DNA of 64,000 bases from Misgurnus anguillicaudatus (lineage: Eukaryota; Chordata; Actinopteri; Cypriniformes; Cobitidae), in assembly GCF_027580225.2 (NCBI RefSeq), contig NC_073341.2, forward strand, positions 10,264,001 through 10,328,000, given 5' to 3'. This document shows positions 1 to 11,442 of the stretch, in pieces. A model generated the notes under the pieces. It worked only from the letters and a program-made list of their open reading frames with translations, searched no databases and was not told where the DNA came from. A program made the position numbers and the translations under genes. The first letter of the stretch is position 1, and every line of letters begins with the position of its first letter.

Positions 1-14
1 AAGATAAAGTTTAT

Positions 15-256
15 GGGGCAGTTTCCCGGAGGGGGATTGGACTGGTCCTAGACTAAAATAAATGTAAGAGCTGTCCAAACTGAAAACAACTTGCAATGCC
101 ATATTTTAAAATACACCAGTGCCCTTTGTTTTGCTTCAAAATGCACACAAGTAATGTATTTAGTAAGGCATGTTTGTTAAAACTAGTTATATTTCCTAAT
201 TAAACTAAGGCCTAGTCTTGTCTTAAAATAATTCCTGTAACCACCCATATAATCTT
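15..256 (+). repeat. Dispersed repeat ending GGGGCAGTTTCCCGG (copy 1)
   Basis: Begins with GGGGCAGTTTCCCGGAG and ends near CCTGTAACCACCC; the ends are imperfect inverted copies. Diverged copies occur at 5586-5806 (inverted) and 47179-48083 (interrupted). Probably a short non-autonomous DNA element; superfamily not determined. Confidence 0.6.
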
Positions 257-918
257 TAAATATAATTTCTTGCCTTTTTTTATGTGCCCCTCTGGTAAAA
301 CACTGGCCCCTACTTGGCCCCCCTAGTGAAATTTGTCTAGAACCGCCACTGAACTCTGTGTTTTGATCTTTGTTCTAAATCTGTGCCGGTTGCATGAAAC
401 TCCTTAAGTAAGTTTCCCTGAGGGAGGAAAAATCCCTGGAGGTAAGGGATTTCTTTAAGAAATCTTAACCGTCACCCTTACCTAAGTGGTTTTATTAAGC
501 ATTTTACGGTAGTCTCTGACATAACATGTAATGGAGAAGCGGTTGCTATAGTTACAAAATCTCACAGCGTAAACAAATTAACGCACGCAGCTCAACAGAC
601 GGCGGATTTATGTACAATGAAACGTCGCAGATAACAGACTGTAAAGTACTGCATGTATAAAACCTCAACGTAATTTAAACTTGAAGCACTTTAGATTGAC
701 TGACGATCAAACCGATGTTCTCCTAATAAATGTGCATCACTTTTCTCTAAGGGATTCTTTTGATTGTTAGAAATGCGCGTTGGTACTTCCTTTTCTTAAA
801 TAACAATAAATTCAGCCATCGCGTGTGACGTTAAGGGACCTGTTATAGTCCCTTAAGTTTTTATGGGAAAATGGGGCTTAAGGACTTTGTAGCAACATAT
901 AGCAGAATACTTTAGCAT

Positions 919-1963
919 TTAAAGGGGCAGTGTGTAATTTCTAAAGGATCTCTTGACAGAAATGCTAAATAATATACAAAACTATATTATCAGAGGTGTA
1001 TAAAGACCTTTTAATAATGAACCATTATGTGTTTATTAGCTTAGAATGAGACGTTTTTATATAAATTCACATCGGGTCCCCTTACAATGAATTCGCCATT
1101 TTGTGCCACAATGTTTCTACAGAAGCCCTTAACGGACAAACCTTTTTATTAATTTGTTTCCGTCGATGACATGTTTTTACGGTGGTGGCTATAGCTTCTC
1201 TATAGCTGTGTCTGAAACCGCTCCCTATCCACTATATAGTGCACTATATTGGGTGTCGGACATTTTGTAGTGGTGTCCGAAACCTGAGTAAACAACTTCA
1301 TTCCCTACATTCATTCACTACTTTTTACCTACAATGCACTCTGATTTTGAGGGTACATTCGATGTACACTCGTTCACTCATATTTCCCATGATGCAACGG
1401 GAGACGAACGCGTAACTTGAATCAGCTGAAGGATACTGACAGGAAACACCAAACATTTTATTGTTGTCAGTTATTTTCTACTTTTTGAAAATAAACAAAT
1501 GAAAAATAATTGCGTTATCTTTTATTTAAAATCGAATACACATTTTTATTAAACAATAAATAAACAGCAGTAAATAAATATTATAAGCAGTTGTTTTGTT
1601 CTCTTTATTACCAACTAATACAATAAACACGACAAATGTGAAAAACAGTAAACTTTACCATTTCACAGCACAATCAATAAAGCCACACAGGTGTTTATGA
1701 TGAATCTCTGCGACAGCTCTTTGACGCATGATATTTGCGTCAGTGTCTGAAATCGCTCACTCATTTTCATTTGCTTCTTCCCCATATAGTGGACTCAACT
1801 GTCATTCCCCATATAGGGAATAGTGAATGAGTGAACGAGGGAACAGTTTCAGACACAGGTTATGTGTTTCAAAAGCGGGAGGTGAGGAGTGGACTAAGCC
1901 TTTTGGTTGCAATTCGCAACCTCGCCACTAGATGCCGCTAAACTTTACATACTGCACCTTTAA
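919..1963. mobile_element. T2/Kolobok-like element, TTAAAGGGGCAG...CTGCACCTTTAA
   Basis: Ends TTAAAGGGGCAGTGTGTAA and TTACATACTGCACCTTTAA are inverted repeats flanked by TTAA. TTAAAGG termini with TTAA targets are the signature of T2-type MITEs (Kolobok group). Interrupted by the element at about 1203-1860. Confidence 0.7.
1203..1860. mobile_element. Innermost MITE, GCTGTGTCTGAAAC...GTTTCAGACACAGG
   Basis: Terminal inverted repeats GCTGTGTCTGAAACCG and TTTCAGACACAGG, with internal CACTATATAG-type subrepeats. The empty site reads ...CTCTATGTGTTTC..., suggesting a short target duplication of about 3 bp (TAT). Superfamily uncertain. Confidence 0.6.
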
Positions 1964-2112
1964 GGATAAATACTTATGACAGCCTTATGTTTCCCTAAGT
2001 GAACCCTTAAGTTTTTTTCTTGCAACTCGTTTCTTTTTGAGGGTATACCCTTAACCTTAAAGGATTTCTTAGCTTAAGGCCTTTCATGCAACCGGGCACT
2101 AATCTGTAACAG

Positions 2113-2770
2113 AAGTCCTTTAAAAAAAGCAATTATCTACTTTTTGCTCAAAAATTTTTATTTTTGAAGAAACCTTTCCATATTTGAGAGGTAATAAAAA
2201 AAATCCGTAGAAATTTGCAGCTGGGTTGCCGGTAACTTACCGTAGATTTAAATTTATGTTATTACTGGCAACATTTTGTTCAAAGTTAAATGAACATTAA
2301 ACATTTAAAGTCTTTGTCTTTACAGAGTAAAACAAAAAAAACAGCATCAAGCAAATCATTCTGGGAAACAAAATCTGAAGCAAAAAAAAAAACAGAAAAA
2401 GTTTGATGATGATTTTTGGTTCCCAGAATGCTTTGCATGAGGCTGTTATTGTATAGTTTTATTCTATAATGATAAAGATTTGTAAATATTTAAAATTTAT
2501 TCAACTTTGAACAAACTTTTGCCAGTAAATAACATAAATTTAAATCTACGGTAATTTACCGGCAACCCAGCTGCAATACCATTGTAATTTCTACGGATTT
2601 TTTTTACAGTGTAGGATGAAACTGTTTTTTTTTTAAGCAGACTGTCTGTTCTTTTATTTGATATATTGTATGTTTATATATTTATAGAAGAACATTTTCT
2701 GGAATTCATAAACCACAAAAACATACTGGCGCTGGCTGGCAACTTTAAAAAAAATTGGCAGGGAAAGAGT
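2113..2770. mobile_element. 5'-truncated TTAA element (GAAAGAGTTAA family) carrying a palindromic MITE
   Basis: The right end GGCAGGGAAAGAGTTAA and much of the body match the elements at 24695-25167 and 42339-42807. The left end is missing. A palindromic MITE occupies 2194-2612. Confidence 0.6.
2194..2612. mobile_element. Palindromic MITE with about 100-bp arms (AATCCGTAGAAATT ends)
   Basis: Left arm (AATCCGTAGAAATTTGCAGC...GCCGGTAA) and right arm (TTACCGGCAACCCAGCTGC...ATTTCTACGGATT) are near-perfect inverted copies around a roughly 200-bp centre. The right end reads TTTTTTACAGTG, the usual fish MITE terminus. Confidence 0.7.
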
Positions 2771-2773
2771 TAA

Positions 2774-4179
2774 GTGTAAGGGCATTCATCTTTGCTGAGA
2801 TTGAATAAACTGACATTGGTACCATTTCTTGAAAATGATCCAGGCCTTATAAGACTTCTATGGCAGAGAGTTATTGCAAATATTTGGAGAAAATCAGACA
2901 TTGGTTACACTGACTTAGTTAACATAAATTCAATAATTAAATCAATTAAATATCGATCAGCATTTGTAATCTTGTTACCCCTCACATTTACACCAGTGTT
3001 GTGATTTGGCGTCTCTGCTGCTAATTCTCTTTGGACCAGGTGTAATTTAGTCCAGGCAGTCTCTCGGGCAACACATCTACAGACATCAGGCATCTCGTGA
3101 GACCATTAACCGTTCGTGCCATCACTTGGGTCTGATTTCAAAGGATGTCAAAAGCAGTCTTCATTCATTGAGTCATAGCACCACCCTAGCAAGGTTTAAC
3201 TCAAATGTTTCAAGTGTAGCCAAAGACAAACAAATGAAAGTGTCCTGGAGAAATATATGGAGATTAGTATGCATGAGATTTTCTCCAGCAGTGCAGTGGC
3301 ACCCATGAGACCCATGTAGCTTGTTTTCTCTTACAATCTTTTAAGATTTAAAGTGATGCTTTGTCCAGCTGGTATTAGTTCAACTCACTCTCTCTCTCTC
3401 TCTTTCTTTCTCTGTCTGTCAATGCTTTTTCATATCGACACGCTTACTCAGTTACTGAAAGAGGTTTAATGGTTACCTCATATGGACCACATTTGTTTAC
3501 ACTGTGAGCCAGGATTAAGATCTTTAAAAAATGTAATAGCATTACCTCCCACTTTATTATACAGCAGAACTAAAGAAGTCTAATAGAAGAGCTGAAAATT
3601 CTTTTGTACGGTTGATGTCATTTATATAACGCTTTTTACAATGTTTCATTGCTTCAGAGAAGCTTTACAAGAGGCTATTTTTTTTTAAATATATAGAATA
3701 TCAAACTAACGATTCTTATCCTTGTGGGTCATATGTGCCCTCATAAACTTCAAAATCTGAAAATATACTTCCGCCCTCTTGAAGACGATACTTCTCTGAT
3801 GACGTCAACTAGACTAGACCACTTGGGTGGAGCATACATTAGGCCCCACCCCCTTCCCCAACCCCCCAAATGTCAATCTTTTCAGAATGAAACACCTACT
3901 TCTCTTTATCCAATCAATTCACAGTGAAAAACATGCGATTTTCTTTATGCGATATTTGGTTTCTCTCGGAAATACTTCAAAATACTGAAGTAAAGTCAAT
4001 CTTGACTTCCTGTTTACGAAGACTTTAACCTTTGTTAAAGTGCAGGACTCCCACACCAAACTTAATACTAGTCAGAAGGCTGGTTACAACGGCAGGAACA
4101 AGAATCAAGACTACAGCTAGATTGTCAGGATCGTGCTCTAATAAAACATGAACAAAACCCATTGCAGAGTCTAAAGCTA
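2774..4179. other. Intergenic stretch, no gene recognised
   Basis: Several short open frames lie here (for example around 2792-3004 and 3126-3308) but none shows a known domain, splice pattern or codon bias. A short TC-rich run is at 3390-3420. Confidence 0.5.
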
Positions 4180-4440
4180 CTTCATGCATACTGACTTATT
4201 AACACAGTTAAAGAGTTGGCTTTCTCATGCTTAACATAGGCAAGGTGTCAAAAAAGCAGTTGGACGTATGATTATTATGAGTATTTCTGTACCGTATTAT
4301 GAGTATTTCAGTACCGAATGCACAGACATTTTTTTGAACACGAAAGATTCATAACAATCTTGCTTTATTTCTTTTATGGGCATTTCAGTGCAGTAAGTAC
4401 AGTGGAAGTCCTTATATGGGCATGTTTACCAGAATAGTGC
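4180..4440 (+). repeat. Diverged copy of the TTAAAGGGGTGG element
   Basis: TGACTTATTAACACAGTTAA, GTGTCAAAAAAGCAGTTGG and the closing TTATATGGGCA match in order the intact element at 54778-55041. Ends are not preserved. Confidence 0.55.
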
Positions 4441-5049
4441 ACAACAATTAAAAGCTGACACGAAATCAACATTACCAAAGAAGTTTGTTGTTGTTTGTGA
4501 GGTAAATAAAAGGTCGTTCAGTTTTCCAATGAACCCAGCATTATGGAAACAATGGATATAGTTTGTTTATTCGTGGTAGCAGTTTGTTTAACATGCATTT
4601 TGTTGAAAAGGGCAGGTTTTTTTTTTTGCAGTTTTTGCAACTGCCTCTTGCTTAAACATACCAGTTTTATAACTGCTGTGCTAAAACATCAATCAAATAA
4701 TATTGTACAATATAATATGTGAACCCACACAACAAAGATATATTTTTGACAATATATTTTTCAAATATCATTTTAAATATATTTCAAAATATACAAAAAT
4801 GGCCAAAAAATATATGTAATGTAATCTGAAATATATATTTAAAAAATAATTTTAAAGCATTTATATTTACGTCGCATTGAAAGAAAAACGTTTTATGTCA
4901 CAAACCTGTAAACATAACATTTTATACTTACACTTTTTTATACAAACTTTTATATTTTGGCCAGGAAAAATATTTTTTTGACATATGGGTTGCAAAATTA
5001 GACATTTATTTATTGCCCCTGAAATACATTTTGAAATATATGTTAATAT

Positions 5050-5305
5050 ATGAAGAGTTTTGTTGCAAAACGAGATACATCTGTTTTTTTTATTGTTCAG
5101 AAATCTTGTTTTTTTTTTGGTTGTGCATTCCAATTAATATCAATTCAGTTTGTTTGTTTTGATTTGAACCTTCATAATTTAAAAAATACAGCTAAGTAGC
5201 ACCATAAAACAAAATCATAACATGATAACATAATAATAAACAAGTTTTGACAAAAATGTTAAAAAATGGATTTATCTCGTTTTGCATCGAAACTCTTCAT
5301 ATGAA
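5050..5305. repeat. Inverted-repeat element, TGAAGAGTTTTG...CGAAACTCTTCA
   Basis: ATGAAGAGTTTTGTTGCAAA at the left is repeated inverted as TTTTGCATCGAAACTCTTCA at the right. The surrounding 4738-5390 is extremely AT-rich with many TATATTT runs. Confidence 0.5.
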
Positions 5306-5585
5306 GGTTTAAAACTAAATATATTTTCAAACTAAAATGTAATTAATTCAAAATATATTTAATTAAGTTTTACTTTCTAAAAAAAATATGAGGAGAGAAA
5401 GATTGATTGACCACAACCAGATTAGAAAATGTTGAACATGAACAACTGTGAGCTATTATGGAAAGCATCAGATATGCATGAAAGGACACAACATTGGGAT
5501 AAGCTGGATAGGAAATTGGCCAAAAATGATGTTATAACATTCCATTCTTATCATAAGCAGCTAAATCCTGTTATTTAAACAGTTT

Positions 5586-5806
5586 GGGGCGGTTTTCCGG
5601 ACAGGCATTAGTTTAAGCCAGGACTAGGCCTAAGTTAAATTAAGATATTTAAGTACGTTTTAAAAACATATTTTATAAATAAACATTACTGGTGTGCATC
5701 TTACACAACACTCGCACTGATATATTTTAAGATATGTAAGAGCGAGTTGTTTTCGATCAAGACAACACAAAAATTTTGGTTAGTCTGGGACTCAAAGCCC
5801 TGTGTG
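5586..5806 (-). repeat. Dispersed repeat ending GGGGCGGTTTTCCGG (copy 2, inverted)
   Basis: GGACTAGGCCTAAG near the left end corresponds to the inverted right end of the copy at 15-256; the other end reads GTCTGGGACTCAAAGCCC. Confidence 0.55.
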
Positions 5807-6732
5807 GGCTATATTGTTACAACTGTGTGATCTCTGGATTATGAAGTATTTCATTATAAAAGTAATGAAATTGATATTTGAATTTGATTTGAACTGCATT
5901 TCAGGCAGTGACCTTTTTTTATTCACAAATGCTAACACCATTATTTACACAAAAAGAGGGCTGGATGTGAAATCACACAAAATCAAGTTTTGGGATTTAT
6001 GCCATCGTTACAATCTGCTATTTGCTGCAGTCAGCCACAATTCATTCAGTCCAATATTTCCATATTTTATAATAAAAATTCCATAATTTATTAACTCCAA
6101 CAATAAATTTGACGAGCAACAGCTAATCAAATAAAATCAGTAAAATCATTCGAATAAAACATGTTTTAAAAGACACATGTTAGATGTAAAAGAGTATCTG
6201 TCATGATGAAAAACTGATCTCACAATTACTGTAATTGTACGCACCTATTTCACATGGTGGCCATTTCGCATGAATGATGTGAAAAGGCATGAATGAAACC
6301 ATATCCCTACATCCAAGTGTAAAGCAAATAATACTACTTACGAATGAAATCGTAGGAATTCATAGGAATTGGCCACCTTGTTAAAAGGCATTGCCATGAG
6401 TTTGTTTTGGAAAAACTGTTGGTAGTTTGCAAGCACATATTCAGGACTTGAGGTAATAGTTTAGGATTCAGTCATTGAAAAACCTGTTGAAAGTATTTGT
6501 TGACCACTAATCTGAACAAAAGGAGGCGAGGACATTTTACCGAAGCTTAGCCAAAGATATTGGATATAACAAGATTGAGGACTGTTCCTCAACGCTCAAC
6601 TTGGTGATGGAAGTCCCGCCTTACAGTTAAAAAAACAAATGATTGACCGATAAAGACTGATGATTATTTGGGGAAGTAATCGCATATAGAGTTGCACATG
6701 GAACTTGACAACTTGTGGCATGCACAGTAGAT

Positions 6733-7041
6733 CAGGCGTTTTCAAACTTTTTGTGTGCGTGGACAACTATTTGTAATCAAGAATTTTCGTGGACCACCTC
6801 ATAATACTCATAATAAAATATGTCTACACAAAGTCCTGAATTTATCTGCACCTCTAAATAGGCTTACTAGCACTAAAACTATAACTTGTCATCACATAAG
6901 TACAACAGACTTTTAAAACATATTCTTAAAAAATATATATATATATATATTATTTTATATTTTATTTTGCCTTTATACGGACCACCTGCAGTACCCTCAT
7001 GGACCACTAGTGGTCCACGGACCACAGTTTGGGAATGGCTG
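6733..7041. mobile_element. hAT-type MITE, 8-bp duplication CAGTAGAT
   Basis: 309 bp. Ends CAGGCGTTTTCAAACTTT and CAGTTTGGGAATGGCTG are inverted. CAGTAGAT flanks both sides (6725-6732, 7042-7049). A TA run lies inside. No coding capacity. Confidence 0.85.
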
Positions 7042-7535
7042 CAGTAGATGAAACCACCCAAAAAAGGGTGTTTTATCACAATTTAAGTTTAAAAAGAAGG
7101 TTATGGTTTTAACAATATCTGTCTTTTCTTATTGAAGCAGAAAGAACTTTAGTCCTGCATGACTGAAATAACTTGGAGGCTTTGCAAACATGTCCGCCTA
7201 GGAACGCGACTTCCCTTAAGGGACTTTGGTTGGGTCCGAAAACAAAGGCAGCTGAATTGTTGCCTCGCTGCCTCATGAGGCAATGACTTTTACGGCATGA
7301 GGACAGCTTAGGGAAATGCATTTGGACAGCCTTTATAGGCAGCGTAATGTAACCCTAACCCTAACCAATATAAACAGAGAGTGCCTTTGTGATAACCAAT
7401 CCCATATTTGAAAACTGCTGTACTAATTTCTAACTAGAAATGCAATCAAAATGTGTAAAAATATAAATTTATTTACACTAAATTTGTGCTTCATCCACTT
7501 TCTTGGCTGCCATTTTGTTGTTTCGAACTGGACCA

Positions 7536-7742
7536 CACTGAAAAAAATTATTCATTCGATTTACTCATTTTTTTAAGGTAAGTGGTCGCAATCAATTAAT
7601 TTAAGCTACATTTAAACAAAAGTTTTTTATTTTGGTTTTGTTTTTCTAATTTTTTTTTGTTTAAATGTAGCTTAAATAAATTGATTGTGACCACTTACCT
7701 TAAAAAAATTTAGTAAATTGAATGAATAATTTTTTTTCAGTG
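7536..7742. mobile_element. Palindromic MITE, CACTGAAAAAAATTATTCATT ends
   Basis: About 207 bp, almost fully palindromic: CACTGAAAAAAATTATTCAT at the left pairs with ATGAATAATTTTTTTTCAGTG at the right, and the inner arms (GTAAGTGGTCGCAATCAATT) also pair. The centre is a T-rich loop. Confidence 0.75.
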
Positions 7743-7762
7743 CAGGCTCGACCAATCACATT

Positions 7763-7770
<8 letters not shown>

Positions 7771-7818
<48 letters not shown>
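7771..7818. repeat. (AC)24 microsatellite
   Basis: Uninterrupted AC dinucleotide run directly after a short CT run. Confidence 0.97.
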
Positions 7819-7821
<3 letters not shown>

Positions 7822-7866
7822 TAGAATTGTGGGACAAGATGATGAAGGTATCTCAGGAGTCAGGAA

Positions 7867-8196
7867 TAGGGTGGCCATTTGTGCCAGTTCCACCGGACAC
7901 GTCCCGAACATTTTTTCGGGTTCGTTCTCCGGAAGTCGCGTTGCTCAGCCGCATACGTCATCAAGGTTTTCACATTTCAGTTAAAATACATTAGAAAATT
8001 AAGATTTATTTCTTTTAAGAAATACAGTCATTTTAGTTTCATTCTTACCTTGAAATGTAACGGTTGCTTTTCTGAAATTAAACCCGAAATGTTAAACCTT
8101 GATGACGTATGCAGTCGGCCAACGCGACTTCCGGAGAACGAACCCGAAAACATGTTCGGGATGTGTCCGGCGGAACTGGCACGAATGGCCACCCTC
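7867..8196. mobile_element. hAT-type MITE, TAGGGTGGCCA ends, 8-bp duplication GTCAGGAA
   Basis: 330 bp; arms of about 70 bp (GGTGGCCATTTGTGCCAG ... CTGGCACGAATGGCCACC) are near-perfect inverted copies. GTCAGGAA flanks at 7859-7866 and 8197-8204. Confidence 0.88.
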
Positions 8197-8315
8197 GTCA
8201 GGAAGTAAATCAAACATTAGATTTGGACGTTCCTTGATGCCTTCCTGCCTTGGAATGCTGCCTTCGAATGCTGCCTCCGAAGGTACCAATTTCGGACGCA
8301 GCCGATGACTTCACA

Positions 8316-8740
8316 CAATGCAAAAAAATATTTTCAAGAAAACATTTTCTTAGTATCTTTGTCGTTTTCAGTAAAAACATCTAAAAATTTTTAGATTAAG
8401 ATGCTTTTTCTTGATATGCAAAACGACCCAAGAAAATAAGTCTAGTTTTTAGACCAAAAATATCAAGTTTAAGTAATTTTGTGCAAAAAACAAGCAAAAA
8501 AATTTTGAACATTTTTCTTAAACACTAAATTCAAGAAAAATTTGCTTACCCCACTGGCAGATTGTTTTGCTTGTTTTATGCACAAAATCATTTAAATTTG
8601 ATATTTTTGGTCTAAAAACTAGACTTATTTTCTTGGGTGGTTTTGCTTATCAAGAAAAAGCATCTTAATTGTTTTTTATTTTACTGAAAACAAGACAAAA
8701 ATACTAAGAATTTTTTTTCTTGAAAATAATTTTTGCAGTG
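8316..8740. mobile_element. Palindromic MITE, CACTGCAAAAA-type ends, long arms
   Basis: About 425 bp; roughly 180-bp arms pair almost end to end, for example TTTTCTTGATATGCAAAACG against GGTTTTGCTTATCAAGAAAA and GTCTAGTTTTTAGACC against GGTCTAAAAACTAGAC. No coding capacity. Confidence 0.8.
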
Positions 8741-9840
8741 CAATTCTCTGTGTTTTTGTTACCATAGTAACATGGTGGAATAACATCTCATGTTTTGATA
8801 TACCAAACTTTTTTTGACAAAAAGAAATCATGCATTAATAAAAACCTTTCCAGTACTATCTACTTTCTGCTGGACTGAATGAATGATTACTCGAAGGGCA
8901 ACGAGGCTGCTAACATTTATATGAAACACCGCACCCAAACATCAAATAGTTGTGCCTAAAGAATAATAAAGTAATGATTTAATGACAATACACAAAAGTG
9001 CATGCCATGCCAGTGATGCGCAAGTATTGTGTAAGTAACAGTCCATTGTTAGAAGGTATTCATCTTCACACCGTTTAGTAAAGTCTTTGTTTTGCACCAC
9101 ACTCCCTGACCCACTTTCTGCTTTAGCCAATAAAATAATCTATGTATCAACAGCCGTGACGCAAGTGGCTTCAATCCATCCCTGCTGCCAAGATCCTTTA
9201 GAGTCTGAGCTCCAATGTTTCTTTGCTCTTGAAGAAAAACATTTTCGAAGGAAAAACAGCACAAAGCCTCTGCGCCCTGGGGACCATTTGGAGGAGGAAA
9301 AAATTGTTTCGACAGCTTTAGTAAGGCACTAGATCTCCATGTTTGTGTGGAGGTTATAATGCAAGTTGCAGAGTGGTTTAAAAGACTATTCGAGTCAAAC
9401 TATATAGGGGTTTAACTATTTGTGGCCAGAAACATGGCTCTGGTATGCAACCACACACTTGGCCATTGAAAGAATGCGGTTTTGCTGTACATACTTGACA
9501 TGCGCTTGTGTGTTTCTGTGGTGGTACCAAACCTCCACTTACTTAGATATAGATGTCTGTGCCATTAACCAGATGTTATTTTCATGCTTGATAGCAATAA
9601 ACATGTTGACAGTTTAACTATTATGGTAATCAAGACTTCTTCATACATATTTCAAAATCCCATACTCTCCTGAGTAGGTACTTAATAAATAAGCTCAAAA
9701 AAGTATGTTTTATATAGTATGGATGCGTGTAGTATGAATGAAATCCATACATACTACATTCGTCATGTTGTCATTGTCATGCAACCTACCAGCGTCAGTT
9801 GCATCCCTTTATCTCCATAACTGACAAATCCGCTCTTATT
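8741..9840. other. Intergenic stretch, nothing recognised
   Basis: No exon with splice sites, no terminal repeats and no RNA gene could be supported in this stretch. Confidence 0.5.
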
Positions 9841-10312
9841 GTGGGTTCACACCAGAAGCAAGTTAAATGATTTGGGCGAGTAGATTACATACAAAGTCAA
9901 TGCAAAGACACAATCAGACGATGCGAGTGACGCGGTGTGGGCGGTGCGTTTGCCGCGAGAACGTGCTGTTTGCCTCGGGCGCATCTTCGCCTATAGGTTG
10001 GAGATATTCAACTCGAGCGAAAAATCCTGTGAGTAATCTAGAGCGAGACATGCTACGTATACACCAAACACAGGGCATCGGGTTACTCGCTCTGGATTAC
10101 TCGCGGGATTTAACTTTTTGTCATGCAAATTTTTCGCTCGAGTTGAATATTTTCAACTTGGGCAAAGACGTGTTTGAGGCGAATAGCATGCATTTATGCG
10201 GCAAACGCGCCACCCATATCGCATTATTTGCATTGCCCCACGCGAGGACACGTCTGGTCGTGTCTTTGCATTGACTATGTATGTTATCTACTCGCGTCTG
10301 GTGCGAACCCAC
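9841..10312. mobile_element. Head-to-head palindromic element, GTGGGTTCACACC ends
   Basis: GTGGGTTCACACCAGAAGC at the left and TCTGGTGCGAACCCAC at the right are inverted, and almost the whole of each half (GAGTAGATTACATACAAAGT, CAATGCAAAGACAC) pairs with the other. The two halves meet around 10056-10067. It looks like two inverted copies of the unit at 10757-11037. Confidence 0.7.
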
Positions 10313-10352
10313 AGTTACGCGATGCCCAGCGTTTGGTGTGTTTGTAGCATTA

Positions 10353-10747
10353 TGGTGCATTCACACCAGGCGTGGTAGAGGCGGCAAAAGCACGCTATTC
10401 GCGCGTAGTTGGACGCATGAACATTTCAGTTTACTCGCTTCATTCATGCGTGAAATTCTAGTAATTCGAGATATTCACGCGGAAATCACGCGGGGCTTCT
10501 GCGACTCCGTTGAGACTGCTTGCTTCCTGTGATCATGTCACTACTACAGCAAGGTCCTGTTTGGTTAACACGCCGTGGAAATCCGCTGAAGTTCAGATTT
10601 TTCAACTAGCGCGTTTTCCGCGGCAACGCTCAGTTCGCGCGGAATGCGCCATCCGCACCGCAGGATGCCTAATCGCATTTTTGCATTGACTTAACATGTA
10701 AATCACTCGCACTTGCCGCCTCTACCGTGTCTGGTGTGAACCCTACA
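10353..10747. mobile_element. Palindromic element, TTCACACCAGGCGTGGTAGAGG ends
   Basis: TTCACACCAGGCGTGGTAG at the left pairs with CTACCGTGTCTGGTGTGAA at the right; CpG-rich arms (CGCGCG, GCGGCAAA / TTGCCGC). It sits between GTTTGGTGTG (left) and CACACCAAAC (right), themselves an inverted pair. Confidence 0.65.
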
Positions 10748-10756
10748 TTATAGGTG

Positions 10757-11037
10757 TCATGCTATGTACACACCAAACGCGGGGCATCGCATTACTCGGT
10801 CTAGATTACTCACGGGATTTAATTTTGTGTCATGCAAATTTTTCGCTCCAATTTCTTTAACTTGGGCGAAGACGCGTTTGAGGCGAATAGCGCATGTTTT
10901 TTCACGGCAAAGGCAACGCCCATATCGCGTCATTCGCATCGCCCTACGCGATGACGCATCTGATCGGTTCTTTGCATTGACTTTGTATGTAATCTACTCG
11001 CGCAAATCGCTGAACTCGCATCTGGTGTGAACCCACA
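10757..11037. mobile_element. Single-arm copy of the CACACCAAACGCGGGGC family
   Basis: Runs from ATGCTATGTACACACCAAAC to TCTGGTGTGAACCCACAG and matches the right half of 9841-10312 and, inverted, the units at 52959-53213 and 53316-53572. Confidence 0.6.
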
Positions 11038-11089
11038 GTCATGGGATAGTAAAGTATCCATCGAATCCACACTTCAGAATCCAATTGAA

Positions 11090-11385
11090 TAGCTGTGTCC
11101 AAAATGTCGCACTTCATCTGACTTGTGGCCTAGTGGACTCACAATGGCCCTTAAGTCCACAAGACAGTAAGGTGTCCCATTTGTCATTTTATGTTTGAAA
11201 AGGGTGCTCATGCGCGCCCCCTTTTCGATCGATATTCCCCTGATGCACACTTCTCCTGAGGCCGCACCTGTGTGAACTTAGCAGCAGACTTCTTCCAGAC
11301 AGGAAAAATGGCGTCATGTCACCAAAGTGCGGACTTGTAGGAAGACAGAAGTGTTTTGGGTGCCATTTGGGACAGGGCCAAAGTA
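11090..11385. mobile_element. MITE with AGCTGTGTCCAAAAT / GCCATTTGGGACAGGGCC ends
   Basis: Imperfect terminal inverted repeats (CTGTGTCCAAAATG against CATTTGGGACAG). Interior CpG-rich, no coding capacity. The ends resemble those of the element at 1203-1860. Confidence 0.45.
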
Positions 11386-11442
11386 GGTCCTCCACTCCGG
11401 GCGCAGTACTTGCGCAAATCATTTACCTTTAATTGCATTAAG

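Larger units (their letters stand above)
384..2099. mobile_element. Outer palindromic DNA element (GTGCCGGTTGCATGAAA ends) holding two nested elements
   Basis: The left end TGCCGGTTGCATGAAAC and the right end TTTCATGCAACCGGGCAC are inverted copies. Further in, runs such as CCCTTAAG and TTCTTTAAGAAA add partial symmetry. An intact TTAA-flanked element (919-1963) sits inside, which in turn holds a third element (about 1203-1860). Superfamily not assigned. Confidence 0.65.

Noticed and set aside
2792..3308. Two adjacent plus-strand open frames of 60-70 codons
   Set aside because: No domain, no splice sites in register and no similarity that I recognise; consistent with chance frames.
7352..7368. 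CCCTAACCCTAACC, telomere-like
   Set aside because: Only about two and a half units; too short to call an interstitial telomere.
7722..7994. Plus-strand frame containing a His-Thr repeat
   Set aside because: It is a translation of the (AC)n microsatellite and part of a hAT MITE.
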